61,158 nucleotides of DNA from Pelosinus fermentans. Its GTDB lineage: Bacteria; Bacillota; Negativicutes; DSM-13327. Shown piece by piece: positions 1 to 9,023 of the stretch (positions are counted from its first letter, which is position 1; the number at the start of each line of letters is the position of its first letter). Location of the stretch: positions 26,874 through 88,031 of the forward strand of contig DJJR01000076.1 in assembly GCA_002434245.1 (NCBI GenBank), read 5' to 3'. The notes beneath the pieces are model-generated. The model ran no database searches, was not told the origin of the DNA, and saw only the letters and a list, made by a program, of their open reading frames with translations. Both the position numbers and the translations under genes were made by a program.

Positions 1-78
1 TCCTTTATCAACATACGTCTTGCAAGTATATTTTATCATGCAATCTAATATATATTTGGTGTGACAATAAAATTCTTA
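1..78. other. AT-rich left edge, no gene seen
   Basis: Short AT-rich stretch downstream of the yitT-like gene. I see no convincing hairpin or open frame. If the serine recombinase at 1163-2614 marks one end of an integrated element in feoB, the rest of that element and the missing feoB 3' part would lie to the left of this edge. Confidence 0.4.
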
Positions 79-939
79 CTAATGTATTGCTTTTTTCTTT
101 ACTCTGCCGCCCATGGCATCATGTACATCTGTTATTGTAATGAAAGCATTTTCGTCCTTCTCCTTTACAATCGCTTTGAGTTTAGCAATTTCAAGTCGAG
201 TAAGAACAGAATAAAGAATTTTTTTATAATCACCTGAGTATCCACCTTCACCATGAAGAATTGTCACTCCCCTTCCTAAACGAGCCATTAAAGCATCAGC
301 TATTTCATCTGGATTATCCGAAACAATCAGGATGCCTTTTGACTCATCTAACCCTTCAATGGTTATGTCTATAACCTTAAAAGCAATAAAATAGGCTACC
401 AAAGAATACATTGCTTTATCCCAGCTAAAAATAAACCCTGCACTAGCTAAAATAAAAATATTAAAAAACATGACTATTTCACCTATAGAAAACCCCGTTT
501 TTTTATCTAATATAATAGCCACAATTTCCGTGCCATCTAAAGATCCACCATATCGAATAATTAAGCCAACGCCAATTCCAATAATAATCCCGCCAAAAAC
601 AGCTGACAAAAAAGGATCTCTCGTAACTTCTGATATAGGATGAAAAATTGAAACCCAATAGGCTAAGGAAAATATTGAAAAAATAGTTGATATGGCAAAT
701 GTTTTTCCAATCTGTGTATAACCTAAATATATAAAAGGTAGATTTAACAGTACCAGAAATATACTTAAAGGCATTGAAGTCAAATGACTTGCCATAATTG
801 ATATGCCCACAATACCGCCATCAATGATTTGATTTGGAACCAAAAATTCCTCTAATCCCACAGCGGTAAAGATAGATCCGATAAAAAGCATGATATACTT
901 CTTAAATTTTTCTATCAGTAATTTTCTTTTTTTTAACAT
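79..939 (-). CDS. YitT family membrane protein (DUF161/DUF2179)
   Basis: A 286-residue protein with five to six hydrophobic segments in the first 200 residues, then a soluble C-terminal domain (about 205-280) containing GILIVSD and a GGYSG stretch, as in DUF2179. This is the YitT/YpjC architecture common in Firmicutes. No transported substrate is established for the family, so I assign only an integral membrane protein of unknown function. The ATG start has the ribosome site GAGAGGAG seven bases upstream. It is transcribed away from the recombinase gene across a 223-bp divergent gap. Whether it belongs to the chromosome or to cargo of the element that broke feoB cannot be decided from this window. 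Confidence 0.85.
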   Translation of the reverse strand: MLKKRKLLIEKFKKYIMLFIGSIFTAVGLEEFLVPNQIIDGGIVGISIMASHLTSMPLSIFLVLLNLPFIYLGYTQIGKTFAISTIFSIFSLAYWVSIFHPISEVTRDPFLSAVFGGIIIGIGVGLIIRYGGSLDGTEIVAIILDKKTGFSIGEIVMFFNIFILASAGFIFSWDKAMYSLVAYFIAFKVIDITIEGLDESKGILIVSDNPDEIADALMARLGRGVTILHGEGGYSGDYKKILYSVLTRLEIAKLKAIVKEKDENAFITITDVHDAMGGRVKKKAIH

Positions 940-1162
940 AAGACGCTCCTCTCATATGTATTTCCCCTTATTTCTAGCAATACGATTTACAGCAGGATAA
1001 AAAATATCAATTTTATGCAGAAATAATCCCTTGCTTTACAAGACCACTCTATAATTATTTTCTATTTTAATTTACGATTTCCTGTTATGCCCTACAAAAA
1101 AATACAATTTCCTCTAATCTATATACGCCTTTCTAATAAATCTTACGATTCGGGAGGATGCA
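940..1162. promoter_or_regulatory. Divergent intergenic region, yitT-like / recombinase
   Basis: 223 bp between two divergent starts. It must carry promoters for both genes, but I find no clear canonical -35/-10 pair. TATAAT occurs at about 1050-1055 on the plus strand without a well spaced -35. The recombinase has a strong ribosome site (CGGGAGG) just before its ATG. A weakly conserved or alternative-sigma promoter would suit a recombinase that is normally silent, but that is inference. Confidence 0.3.
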
Positions 1163-2614
1163 ATGAATGCGATTTACTGCCGTGTAAGTACAGACCTTCA
1201 AGCAGAAATAGGCTATTCGATTGGTGACCAAATTCGCACTTGCCATGAGCATGCTGCTAAACTTGGATTGGAAACCTCTAGCAGCTCCGAATATATTGAT
1301 GATGGTTATAGCGGCGAATATTTAGAAAGACCTGCCCTCGATCGTCTAAGAGATGATCTGCATAATAAAAAAATAAAAAATGTCATTGTTTATGATCCTG
1401 ATCGTCTTAGCCGCAACTTAACGAATCAATTGCTATTAGCTGATGAAATTGAAAAATTGAATACAAAGCTACATTTTGTAACTGGCAGCTACGATGCTTC
1501 ACCTGAAGGGCGTTTATTCTTCTCGATTCGTGGTGCCATCAGTGCCTTTGAAAAAGCTAAAATTCGTGAACGTACATTACGTGGTAAACGTGCCAAAGCA
1601 CGGAGCGGCAAGATGATTCAGAAAAGTCGTGCCTATGGCTACGACTGGGATGATGAGAATAGTACATATATCATCCACCAAGCTGAAGCTGCAGTCGTAC
1701 AAATGATCTATGATTTGTATCTTAGCAAGAAAGTTACAATTAAAGATATTGCTATCTTTCTGCGTCAGCAAAACATCATGAACCAGCGGGATAAGCCTTT
1801 CACTCTTTCTATGATTTATCGAATCTTAACAGATGAAAAATACGCTGGCACCAAATGGTCTTTTAATAAATATGAAAAGAAAATCAGTCAATATAAACGT
1901 AAAAAAATATCTAGACCACAAGAAGATTGGATTCCAATCCCTATTACTCCAATTGTAACAATTGATCAATTCCAAAAAGTACGACAGATTCTAACTGAAA
2001 ATAAACGTAAAAGCCCACGTAACACAAAGCATGAATATTTGCTGCGCAACTTCCTTAAATGTTCAGTTTGCGGTTATAGCTTGTCTGCTCATTCTAAGAA
2101 ACATTCATCTGGTAAAGAATATACCTGGTATAAATGTAACTCAGGAGGAAGTGATAAATCGCTAGTCCCCTGTGGTAACCCATCAATTTCATCACTTGAA
2201 ATTGATGAAGTCGTATGGAAACATCTCTGCACTATTATAAAGAATAATAAAGAACAGCTTTTGCTTGTCCCACAAAATAGTACGGCGTCTAATGCTGACC
2301 AAATAAAATCTATCAAAAATCACCAAAGTGAACTTCAAAAGAAACAAACAACAATTCTTCGATGGTTTAGTGAAGGCATGCTAACTTCTAATGATGCAGA
2401 AAAAGAACTTAATCATTTGAAAAAAGAACTTCAAACGCTTTCTGAGTCGCTTATTAAACTTTCTTCGAATCCAAAAAGTACTGCAAAAATACATCCTGAA
2501 GATTTTTTTGCCGCAAAATCCTTTATTGAACGGCGGGCTATCATTGAAAAACTAGGTTGGAAATTCTACATTGATCATCGCGTGGCACCGATAAAAATCC
2601 GTTTTAAGGTGTAG
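1163..2614 (+). CDS. Large serine recombinase (site-specific integrase/excisionase)
   Basis: A 483-residue member of the large serine recombinase family. The N-terminal resolvase domain (1-145) holds the nucleophile Ser9 in YCRVST and the DRLSR motif at 80-84. A Recombinase domain follows (about 155-275), then a zinc ribbon with Cys300, Cys303, Cys325 and Cys337, and a charged coiled coil (about 375-440) that in this family controls integration versus excision. Such enzymes cut and rejoin short att sites in an element and its host, as in phage integrases, SpoIVCA of the skin element and the SCCmec Ccr proteins. It is the only plus-strand gene in the first 5.7 kb and its stop lies 15 bp from the end of a truncated feoB on the opposite strand. 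That is the position expected of an integrase next to its own attachment junction. All catalytic motifs look intact. Confidence 0.93.
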   Translation: MNAIYCRVSTDLQAEIGYSIGDQIRTCHEHAAKLGLETSSSSEYIDDGYSGEYLERPALDRLRDDLHNKKIKNVIVYDPDRLSRNLTNQLLLADEIEKLNTKLHFVTGSYDASPEGRLFFSIRGAISAFEKAKIRERTLRGKRAKARSGKMIQKSRAYGYDWDDENSTYIIHQAEAAVVQMIYDLYLSKKVTIKDIAIFLRQQNIMNQRDKPFTLSMIYRILTDEKYAGTKWSFNKYEKKISQYKRKKISRPQEDWIPIPITPIVTIDQFQKVRQILTENKRKSPRNTKHEYLLRNFLKCSVCGYSLSAHSKKHSSGKEYTWYKCNSGGSDKSLVPCGNPSISSLEIDEVVWKHLCTIIKNNKEQLLLVPQNSTASNADQIKSIKNHQSELQKKQTTILRWFSEGMLTSNDAEKELNHLKKELQTLSESLIKLSSNPKSTAKIHPEDFFAAKSFIERRAIIEKLGWKFYIDHRVAPIKIRFKV

Positions 2615-2629
2615 TCTTTATCAGAATTT

Positions 2630-3886
2630 TTATCTTTTACTTCTCACCATAACTGCCATTGTGCCGCAGCCTAATCCCAAGGCGAAAGGAATTACAGCTC
2701 TGCCATTTAATCCAATTTTTTTAAATATAAAATCCATTAACATGGCTAAGCGAGGTAAATATCCACTATCTTCTAGAATGGCAAACATGAAGAAAAAGGT
2801 ACTAACAATCGGTAAAATAATAATAAATGCATAGCGGAACCCTAAAGTAAAAAATCCATATTTCCCCATTATTAATGATTGTAACCAATCCCAAGGCATA
2901 TATTGATATACATAATATTCCATTAAAGGATTTATATAAGGAACAAAGAGATTCAGATCTAAATACTCAACTAAAAACCCTGCGCCAAATTTTCCTACAA
3001 ATTGATAGATTCCAAAAAATATTACTAAACATAAAATAGGTATGCCTGTAGCAGGCTCTCTAGTTAAACGGCTTAATGTTTCGCCCACACCCCGCGAATA
3101 TATCATTCTTTCCTCCAGAACAGAGTCACAAATACGATCAATTGCACGCTGCCGCTCTACAGCTAGAACATATTCCATATCATATTGGTAATAAGAATTA
3201 AGCTTATTGACCTCTGCTAAAATTTCTGGAAATGCACATTCCTTATGATTTGCCAATGCATACAATATTTTATCGCCTTGTATAAGTAAAAGAGCTGTCA
3301 TACGACGAGATAAGCCATACTCTCCTTTTATTTTAGCACTGATAGAATGAATAGCTTGTTCTATCTTAGGAGAAAACAGTAAAGAAAAGCGAGGTTTACC
3401 ACACGAATACTTTTGAACTTCTTCTTTAATCTTTCCTAGGCCAAGACCTTTTGTGGCAATGGTAGCAATAACTGGAATCCCCAAAATTTCAGATAAACAC
3501 TCTAGTTTTAAATAAATACCATTTTTCTTTGCTTCATCTATCAAATTTACAATTAATATAACAGGGAAACCCATATCAATAAGCTGCAGCGTAAGATGCA
3601 GCATTCTACGAATATTTTTAGCATCAATTACATGTAATACAATATCCGGCTTCTCCTGACACAATAACATTCGTGATACTCTCTCTTCCTCTGTAATGGG
3701 TATAAGAGAGTACATACCCGGAGTATCAATAAATTCATATACTTTGCCATTTATTTTGCTATATCCCCGAGATATATCAACTGTAGTTCCTGGATAATTG
3801 GATACTGCCACATATTGACCAGTTAGGTAGTTAAATATTACACTTTTACCAACGTTAGGCGAACCAACTAAAACTACTTTTGCCAA
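2630..3886 (-). pseudogene. feoB: FeoB-type ferrous iron transporter, 3'-truncated
   Basis: The N-terminal GTPase domain is complete: G1 GSPNVGKS at about 8-15, a threonine-rich switch I, DTPG at 54-57 and NLIDE as G4. A FeoB cytosolic helical region and the first part of the membrane domain follow, ending in the Gate motif GLGCGTMAVM. Conserved FeoB sequence stops there. A few unrelated residues (VRSKR) and a stop follow, giving 418 residues where the family usually has about 600 or more. The second half of the membrane pore is missing, so iron transport is not expected from this copy. I place the start at a TTG at 3886, giving the family-typical beginning AKVVLVGSPN, with a G-rich ribosome site upstream. 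A longer open frame to 3964 runs into the trxA terminator. The break lies within about 30 bp of the recombinase stop, which points to disruption by an integrated element. Confidence 0.82.
2638..2652. mobile_element. Putative attachment junction in feoB
   Basis: This is where FeoB homology ends on the minus strand, just after the codons for the conserved A-V-M(-V). From here to the recombinase stop the sequence no longer codes for FeoB. Large serine recombinases usually integrate by a 2-bp crossover, and the recombinase gene often abuts one junction. The exact core dinucleotide cannot be set without the partner junction or an uninterrupted feoB. The other junction, with the feoB 3' half, should lie left of base 1 if the model is right. 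Confidence 0.45.
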
Positions 3887-3910
3887 TAGTTCCGGCCCCC
3901 CACTCTTAAA

Positions 3911-3949
3911 AATTATGTTGCTATTGTCTATTCCATCAGCAACATAATT
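3911..3949 (-). promoter_or_regulatory. 12-bp perfect inverted repeat in feoB leader
   Basis: Bases 3911-3922 and 3938-3949 are perfect reverse complements (AATTATGTTGCT / AGCAACATAATT) with a 15-base spacer. In minus-strand RNA the hairpin is followed by a short U stretch and then by the feoB ribosome site. It could be an attenuator, a second terminator behind trxA, or an operator. It shows no obvious resemblance to a Fur box or DtxR-type site. Confidence 0.45.
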
Positions 3950-3952
3950 AGA

Positions 3953-3994
3953 ACAAAAAAACAACCAATAACAGCATTTGCTGGTATTGGTTGT
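3953..3994 (-). terminator. Intrinsic terminator of trxA
   Basis: The stem ACAACCAATA / TATTGGTTGT (3961-3970 and 3985-3994) has a loop that itself contains complementary CAGCA/TGCTG. In the minus-strand direction it is followed by a run of seven T. It lies seven bases past the trxA stop, a textbook rho-independent terminator. Confidence 0.85.
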
Positions 3995-4000
3995 CCTACT

Positions 4001-4324
4001 TTATAATATTGATGAAATTTTATCACTAATAGCAGCTTTCGGCATAAACCCTAATAATTTATCCACCTTTTCTCCATCTTTAATTAGAATCATAGTGGGT
4101 AAACTCATTACACTATATTGCTGCGCCAGTGCTCTATTTTCATCTACACTAATTTTTACCACTTTAACCTTATCTCCCAAATCAGCAGCTAATTCGTCAA
4201 GTATTGGAGATAACTTCGTACAATGGCCACACCAAGGTGCCCAAAAATCTGCTAAAACAGGTAATTTTGACTCCATTACTTCACTTTGAAAATTTTCCTC
4301 ATTCACATGAATTACATTTGCCAT
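4001..4324 (-). CDS. trxA: Thioredoxin
   Basis: A 107-residue single-domain thioredoxin with the usual order of elements: ADFWAPWCGHC active site (Cys32 and Cys35), the ISVDEN segment, and the cis-proline loop MSLPTMI. The active site is CGHC rather than the commoner CGPC. CGHC is known from other thioredoxin-fold proteins and usually shifts the redox potential upward, so this may be a less reducing variant; that is inference from the motif alone. It should act as a cytoplasmic disulfide reductase. It lies four bases downstream of the CoA-binding protein gene and its AAGGAGG ribosome site overlaps that gene's end, so the two are translated from one message. A strong terminator follows. Confidence 0.93.
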   Translation of the reverse strand: MANVIHVNEENFQSEVMESKLPVLADFWAPWCGHCTKLSPILDELAADLGDKVKVVKISVDENRALAQQYSVMSLPTMILIKDGEKVDKLLGFMPKAAISDKISSIL

Positions 4325-4327
4325 TGA

Positions 4328-4720
4328 TTATGCCTCCTTTTTCCTCATTTCTACCATGACACATGCATGATGAACAACATTGAGTCCTAACTCTTCTGCT
4401 GCGTGGATAACCTGGGGAGCATCTGCTCCAGGCTGCAACCAAACATTATTTATACCAATTTCTGCACATTCATGCATAATTTTTTCGCCAACTTTAGGAG
4501 GTACTACTATATCTACAGCCTCTGGCTTTATTGGCAAATCCTTTAGTGTTGGATAACATTTTTGTCCAAGGATCTCTGCAACACCAGTATTAATAGGATA
4601 TACTTCAATTCCAGCCTCTAACATTACTTTGAAGATCTTATATCCAAATTTCTCTTTATTATCAGTTGCTCCAACCACTGCCCAAGTTTTTAAGTTTAGC
4701 ATAGTGTCAATGTTACTCAA
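4328..4720 (-). CDS. CoA-binding domain protein (YccU-like)
   Basis: A 130-residue Rossmann-fold protein of the CoA_binding_2 family. The N-terminal part reads TWAVVGATDNKEKFGYKIF, the nucleotide-binding beta-alpha-beta element. The C-terminal part has the family signature NVWLQPGA followed by a conserved histidine and cysteine (VVHHACVMVE). Family members resemble the CoA-binding domain of succinyl-CoA synthetase, but their physiological role is not established. The start is TTG with an AAGGAGG site seven bases upstream. It is the first gene of a two-gene unit with trxA, which may hint at thiol or CoA-disulfide chemistry, though nothing in the sequence proves it. Confidence 0.85.
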   Translation of the reverse strand: MSNIDTMLNLKTWAVVGATDNKEKFGYKIFKVMLEAGIEVYPINTGVAEILGQKCYPTLKDLPIKPEAVDIVVPPKVGEKIMHECAEIGINNVWLQPGADAPQVIHAAEELGLNVVHHACVMVEMRKKEA

Positions 4721-4752
4721 AGATTTACCTCCTTATATTAACTTTTAATTAC

Positions 4753-4782
4753 ATTATATTACCTTTGGGTATTTCTGGTCAA
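4753..4782 (-). promoter_or_regulatory. Sigma-A type promoter for CoA-binding protein/trxA
   Basis: On the minus strand TTGACC (4777-4782) and TATAAT (4753-4758) are separated by 18 bp, about 30 bp upstream of the TTG start. One mismatch in -35 and a perfect -10 make this a good vegetative promoter candidate. Confidence 0.6.
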
Positions 4783-4789
4783 CCTATGA

Positions 4790-5614
4790 TTATTTTTCAA
4801 AAAATAAGGCGAATAAGGATAAACAAATTTCAATACCAATTAATATGATAACCGCCCATTCTAAGCGAGTTCCCCTTTTGGAATGAGCCAATCCTGAAAA
4901 AACTTCTATAATATCCATTAATGTATCTATTTTATGACGAAGTTTTTCATAACGATCCGTTAATTCAAATAATATAGTAAGTTCATCAAATAATTCACTA
5001 GCCCCCTCATTATTCCAAGTAATTGCTGGTTTGTCCAATAACATAACATACGAAATGGTGCTTAACTTAAATTCTAAAATGCTCGCTGACATTTTTGCTA
5101 GTTTTTCATCTGATACTGTTAACTCTCCACGGTATAAATTATTGACAACTTCTTCAATCTCATCTAAAACCCGAGAAATATCAGATTCAATTTTTTCTAA
5201 AGCTACAGATTTTGCTAATACCGTAGAAACAATATCAAATTGATATTCAGCTATTTGCTTCGTAACCATATAATCATTATTAATAGCCGATTCACTTTCT
5301 GAATTAATTTCAATCTTATATTCATCAACATACTTAAATGTATTTGTATCATGTATACCGTTTTCAATCGTTTTTAAATAATTGATAACATCCATAATTT
5401 CATGATATTGAAAGTTTAAAAATACAATACTGCCAAAATGAAATAAATAGACTCTTTTTATTTCTATTTCACGAACAATGCCTTGTAATTCAGTACCTTT
5501 TAATATTAAATATTCTTCCCATTTTAGTTTACGATTACTACCAAAATGTTGAGAAATTTTATTTAAATTAATTTCATTATTTAGAACAATTGCTTTAAAC
5601 TCCGTTTCAGCCAT
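4790..5614 (-). CDS. Rmd1/YagE family protein (DUF155)
   Basis: About 274 residues. The first 200 match the DUF155 (Rmd1/Sif2/YagE) pattern: a beta-rich N-terminal part ending in YLFHFGSIVFLNF, then a helical part with SVALEKIE and LLDKPAITW. It ends with a single hydrophobic segment (WAVIILIGIEICLSLFALFF), so it should be a C-terminally anchored membrane protein. Yeast Rmd1 relatives act at mitochondria, while the bacterial function is unknown. I choose the ATG at 5614 rather than the ATG five codons upstream, because the ribosome site GGAGAG lies within the upstream codons, seven bases from it. It is a single gene in its own unit, divergent from the ArsC-family gene. Confidence 0.85.
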   Translation of the reverse strand: MAETEFKAIVLNNEINLNKISQHFGSNRKLKWEEYLILKGTELQGIVREIEIKRVYLFHFGSIVFLNFQYHEIMDVINYLKTIENGIHDTNTFKYVDEYKIEINSESESAINNDYMVTKQIAEYQFDIVSTVLAKSVALEKIESDISRVLDEIEEVVNNLYRGELTVSDEKLAKMSASILEFKLSTISYVMLLDKPAITWNNEGASELFDELTILFELTDRYEKLRHKIDTLMDIIEVFSGLAHSKRGTRLEWAVIILIGIEICLSLFALFFEK

Positions 5615-5761
5615 GATCTCACTCTCCATTTGAGCTACTTCTGCTATTTTACCTCATGTAATAGGTCATTCTTAAACAACCTATTGATTTAGTTATAATT
5701 GCTTTTCTCTGTATAATAGGATATTTTATTAATAGATACTACCATAAAGAGAGGTCTATTT
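5615..5761. promoter_or_regulatory. Divergent promoter region, DUF155 / ArsC-family genes
   Basis: 147 bp between two divergent starts. Toward the plus-strand gene there is a good -10 (TATAAT at about 5714-5719) without a clear -35. Toward the minus-strand gene TTAAGA and TAAAAT are spaced by 18 bp. Both are weak calls. Confidence 0.3.
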
Positions 5762-6100
5762 ATGAACATTCAAATCTTTGGTACAAAAAAATGCCAAAAT
5801 ACTCGTAAAGCTGAACGATATTTCAAAGAACGAAAAATCCCCTATCAATTCATTGACTTAACTTTAAAGGCCTTAAGCAAAGGAGAGTTAAGTAGTATAA
5901 AAAGATTTATTGCTTTGAAGGACTTAATTAATACGGAAAGTAAAGAATACGAGGCAAGTAATTTAAAATATATCATCCATAATACAGAGGATATTTTATT
6001 GAACAATCCTTTATTATTTAAAACACCTATCGTAAGAAACACTTCTAAAGCTGCAACAATTGGCTACTGCCCCGAGGTTTGGAAACAGTGGCAAGCTTAA
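5762..6100 (+). CDS. ArsC/Spx-family thioredoxin-fold protein
   Basis: A 112-residue ArsC-family protein. The N-terminal part reads IQIFGTKKCQNTRKAERYF, with Cys11 where ArsC and Spx place their active cysteine. The second cysteine of the Spx CxxC is replaced (CQNT). The C-terminal TPIVRNTSKAATIGYCPEVWK is the family's conserved end. It is therefore not Spx, and the arsenate-binding arginines of classical ArsC cannot be assigned confidently. Many Firmicutes carry such arsenate-reductase-like proteins of unknown substrate. ATG start, ribosome site GAGAGG. It is a solitary plus-strand gene converging on proS, followed by a structured terminator. Confidence 0.82.
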   Translation: MNIQIFGTKKCQNTRKAERYFKERKIPYQFIDLTLKALSKGELSSIKRFIALKDLINTESKEYEASNLKYIIHNTEDILLNNPLLFKTPIVRNTSKAATIGYCPEVWKQWQA

Positions 6101-6128
6101 ACCTCTAATTTTCTTATAAAGAAACCAT

Positions 6129-6185
6129 AAAGGTGCAATCTTACCTGATGCTCATATGAGTAACATGTAAAGACAGCACCTTTTT
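6129..6185 (+). terminator. Terminator between ArsC-family gene and proS
   Basis: The outer stem AAAGGTGC (6129-6136) / GCACCTTT (6176-6183) runs into a T tract on the plus strand. Inside the 39-base loop are a second partial pairing (TCTTAC with GTAAAG) and a perfect CTCATATGAG palindrome. The nested shape is unusual, but the position 28 bases past the stop fits a terminator. It may also work poorly in the opposite direction for proS. Confidence 0.6.
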
Positions 6186-6236
6186 GGCTTCTTTTTTATA
6201 TTCTTTTCGATGACCAATGCAGGAAAATAATCTTGC

Positions 6237-7940
6237 TTATAATCTTACCAATAAAGATTTTATTTCTTCTAAGTAATTATTTACATCGAAATACAATACT
6301 TCTCCTGTACGTCTTACTTTCACTTCAATTATATTTTCATTAATTGTTTTAGGTCCAACAGTAACTTTTAAAGGATATCCAATCAGGTCAGCATCTTTAA
6401 ATTTCACTCCAGGTCGTTCATTACGATCGTCAAAGACAGCCTCAATACCTGACGCATTTAATGTTTTATAGATTGAATTTGCTAAAGACATCTGTGCCTC
6501 ATCTTTAGGGCTAATCGGTACAATGACAACATGATACGGTGCTATCGCTGCTGGCCAAATAATTCCATACTCATCGTTATTTTGCTCAATTGTTGCAGCC
6601 ATAGTGCGGCTCACGCCTATGCCGTAGCACCCCATAACCATAGGCTGCTCTCTGCCATTCATATCCAGATAGGTAGCTTTTAATGCATTACTATATTTAG
6701 TATGCAGTTTGAATACTTGACCGACTTCAATCCCTCTGGCAGTTTTCACTGGTAAGCTGCAATGAGGGCAAGGATCATTTTCCTGAATTAAACGAATATC
6801 AGCAATGATCGTAGGAGAAAAATCACGTTTAGCATTTACGTTGCAGTAATGTTTATCAGAAGTATTTGCCCCACAAACAGCATTATATTGGTTCATAACA
6901 GTAGAATCAGCAATCAGCATTGGAGTTTTCATTCCAACAGGTCCAATAAAGCCCGGAGTACTACCCAGAGTTTCCACTATTGTCTTTTCATCTGCTAACT
7001 CAATTGTTAAACAATCCACTAGATTCTGCAATTTAATTTCATTGACTTCGTGGTCACCACGAACTAAGGCTACTACAACGCCCTTATCAGTATTATACAC
7101 AAGAGTCTTAATTGCCTTATCGGCGGTAATTCCTAATAGAGTTGTTACGGCTTCTATCGATTTGGTCCCTGGTGTATCGACCATACTTAAGGTTTTTAAT
7201 TCCTCTTTTGATGTTGAGATCGCTTTTAATTCTGCTTTTTCCACATTAGCTGCATATTCACATGATGGACAATATACAATAGCAGCTTCACCTGAATCAG
7301 CAATAACCATGAACTCATGCGTACCACTGCCGCCAATTGCCCCACCATCAGCTTCCACAGCCCTAAAGGTTAACCCGCAACGATTAAAAATAGCAGTATA
7401 GGCTTCATACATTTGATCATAGCTTTTGTCAAGACCGTCCTCATCTTTATCAAAAGAATATAAATCTTTCATAATAAATTCGCGACCACGCATTAATCCA
7501 AAACGAGGACGTCGTTCATCACGATATTTATTTTGAATTTGGTAAAGCTTCAAAGGCAATTGCCGATACGAGCGCACATCTGAGCGTACCAATGTAGTAA
7601 TCATTTCTTCATGAGTAGGTCCAAGGCAGAAATCCCGGTTATGCCGGTCTTTCAACCTGAACATTTCATCACCGTATACATCCCATCGCCCAGTTTCCTG
7701 CCACAATTCTGCTGGCTGGATAATAGGCATCAATAATTCCTGACCTCCTTTAGCATCCATTTCTTGGCGCACGATATTTTCAATTTTTCTAAGTACTCTC
7801 AAAGCCAATGGCATATATGTATAAACGCCACCAGCGGCTTTGCGAATCATACCAGACCGCAGCATTAGCTGATGGCTAACGACTTCGGCTTCCGCTGGAG
7901 TTTCCCGTAATGTAGGAGCATATAATTGCGATACAAGCAT
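6237..7940 (-). CDS. proS: Prolyl-tRNA synthetase
   Basis: A class II aminoacyl-tRNA synthetase of the bacterial type, 567 residues, charging tRNA-Pro. Motif 2 ([16 protein letters not shown]) and motif 3 ([13 protein letters not shown]) are present. Between them lies the long insertion (about 225-405) that forms the YbaK-like editing domain for clearing Ala-tRNA-Pro, with its conserved KTLVY and GDHEVNE segments. A C-terminal anticodon-binding domain follows (from about 465). It starts three bases after ispG and its ribosome site GAGGAGG lies in the ispG end, so it is the last gene of the rpsB-to-proS series. The usual polC does not follow here; the ArsC-family gene converges instead. Confidence 0.97.
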   Translation of the reverse strand: MLVSQLYAPTLRETPAEAEVVSHQLMLRSGMIRKAAGGVYTYMPLALRVLRKIENIVRQEMDAKGGQELLMPIIQPAELWQETGRWDVYGDEMFRLKDRHNRDFCLGPTHEEMITTLVRSDVRSYRQLPLKLYQIQNKYRDERRPRFGLMRGREFIMKDLYSFDKDEDGLDKSYDQMYEAYTAIFNRCGLTFRAVEADGGAIGGSGTHEFMVIADSGEAAIVYCPSCEYAANVEKAELKAISTSKEELKTLSMVDTPGTKSIEAVTTLLGITADKAIKTLVYNTDKGVVVALVRGDHEVNEIKLQNLVDCLTIELADEKTIVETLGSTPGFIGPVGMKTPMLIADSTVMNQYNAVCGANTSDKHYCNVNAKRDFSPTIIADIRLIQENDPCPHCSLPVKTARGIEVGQVFKLHTKYSNALKATYLDMNGREQPMVMGCYGIGVSRTMAATIEQNNDEYGIIWPAAIAPYHVVIVPISPKDEAQMSLANSIYKTLNASGIEAVFDDRNERPGVKFKDADLIGYPLKVTVGPKTINENIIEVKVRRTGEVLYFDVNNYLEEIKSLLVRL

Positions 7941-7943
7941 AGT

Positions 7944-9023
7944 TTAATTGTCCTCCTCGATGAGTTTGTCAATTTCTGTGAATAATGCTGTTACTAACTG
8001 ATCTTCTGAAACTCTTTTTACAATTTCACCTTTACGAAATACTAATCCTTGCCCCTTGCCGCCTGCAATTCCAATATCCGCTTCCTTTGCTTCACCAGGG
8101 CCATTCACAACACATCCCATAACAGCAACTTTAAATGGCTTACGTACTTGGCTAAGTTTTTGCTCAACTTGTTCTGCAATTTCCGCCAAATTGATATTAC
8201 ACCGTCCACAAGTAGGACATGAAATTAAAGTTGGTCCATATTCTCTTAATCCTAAAGACTTTAATATTTCATTTGCAGCTTTTATTTCTTCCACTGGATC
8301 ACCTGTCAGGGATACGCGAATCGTATCGCCAATACCTTGTGCTAATAAAGCACCAATACCTACCGCTGATTTAATCATTCCCGATTTTATGGTCCCAGCT
8401 TCCGTAATTCCCAAGTGCAAAGGATAATTAACTGTTTCAGACATCAACTGATACGCATTAATGGTCATAGGAACATCGTTGGCTTTTAACGATACTTTAA
8501 TATCTCGAAAGTCTAATTTTTCTAAGATAGCAATATGCTGCATCGCACTTTCTACCATGCCAGCAGGCGTAGGGTGCCCGCCATATTTCTCTAGAATGCT
8601 TTTTTCTAAAGAGCCAGCATTCACCCCAATACGAATCGGAATGCTTCGTTTTTTTGCTTCTTTAACAATGATTGCAACATGAGTTGCATCGGCAATATTG
8701 CCAGGATTAATCCGCAGAGCATCAATACCATTCTCCATTGCAGCAATTGCTAAACGATAATCAAAATGTATATCTGCAATTAGAGGTATCTGTACTTTTG
8801 ATTTAATTTCTTTTATTGCTAATGCTGCTGACATATCGGGTACCGCTAAACGTACTATATCACACCCTGCTGAACCCAGCTGCATAATTTGAGCTACTGT
8901 ACCTGCTACATCATCGGTTTTGGTATTTGTCATCGATTGAACAGAGATAGGAGCCCTGCCACCAACCATTACCTTGCCAACATATACAGGATTGGTCATT
9001 CTTCGTTGCATAAATTCTGTCAT
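7944..9023 (-). CDS. ispG: 4-hydroxy-3-methylbut-2-enyl diphosphate synthase (IspG/GcpE)
   Basis: A 359-residue iron-sulfur enzyme converting MEcPP to HMBPP late in the MEP isoprenoid pathway. Cys269 and Cys272 (SCPTCGRC) and Cys304 in GCVVNGPGE, with Glu311, are the expected [4Fe-4S] ligands. The N-terminal half shows the TIM-barrel segments VQSMTNTKT and INPGN. It sits with dxr, so two MEP steps are encoded within 4 kb, next to uppS and cdsA which use or accompany their product. ATG start with GAGGTG eight bases upstream. Confidence 0.97.
   Translation of the reverse strand: MTEFMQRRMTNPVYVGKVMVGGRAPISVQSMTNTKTDDVAGTVAQIMQLGSAGCDIVRLAVPDMSAALAIKEIKSKVQIPLIADIHFDYRLAIAAMENGIDALRINPGNIADATHVAIIVKEAKKRSIPIRIGVNAGSLEKSILEKYGGHPTPAGMVESAMQHIAILEKLDFRDIKVSLKANDVPMTINAYQLMSETVNYPLHLGITEAGTIKSGMIKSAVGIGALLAQGIGDTIRVSLTGDPVEEIKAANEILKSLGLREYGPTLISCPTCGRCNINLAEIAEQVEQKLSQVRKPFKVAVMGCVVNGPGEAKEADIGIAGGKGQGLVFRKGEIVKRVSEDQLVTALFTEIDKLIEEDN

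Noticed and set aside
1163..2614. Recombinase as replacement for the lost XerC
   Set aside because: It is a serine recombinase of the element-integrating type, unrelated to the tyrosine recombinases that act at dif.
3887..3964. N-terminal extension of FeoB starting at TTG 3964
   Set aside because: The extra 26 codons overlap the trxA terminator and hairpin and match nothing in FeoB; the TTG at 3886 gives the family start.
5762..6100. Spx global regulator
   Set aside because: The CxxC redox switch is not present (CQNT) and the Spx alpha-CTD-binding Gly region cannot be found; only the ArsC/Spx fold family is supported.
7941..8060. T-box or riboswitch upstream of proS
   Set aside because: proS starts three bases after ispG, leaving no room for a leader; no T-box sequence is present.
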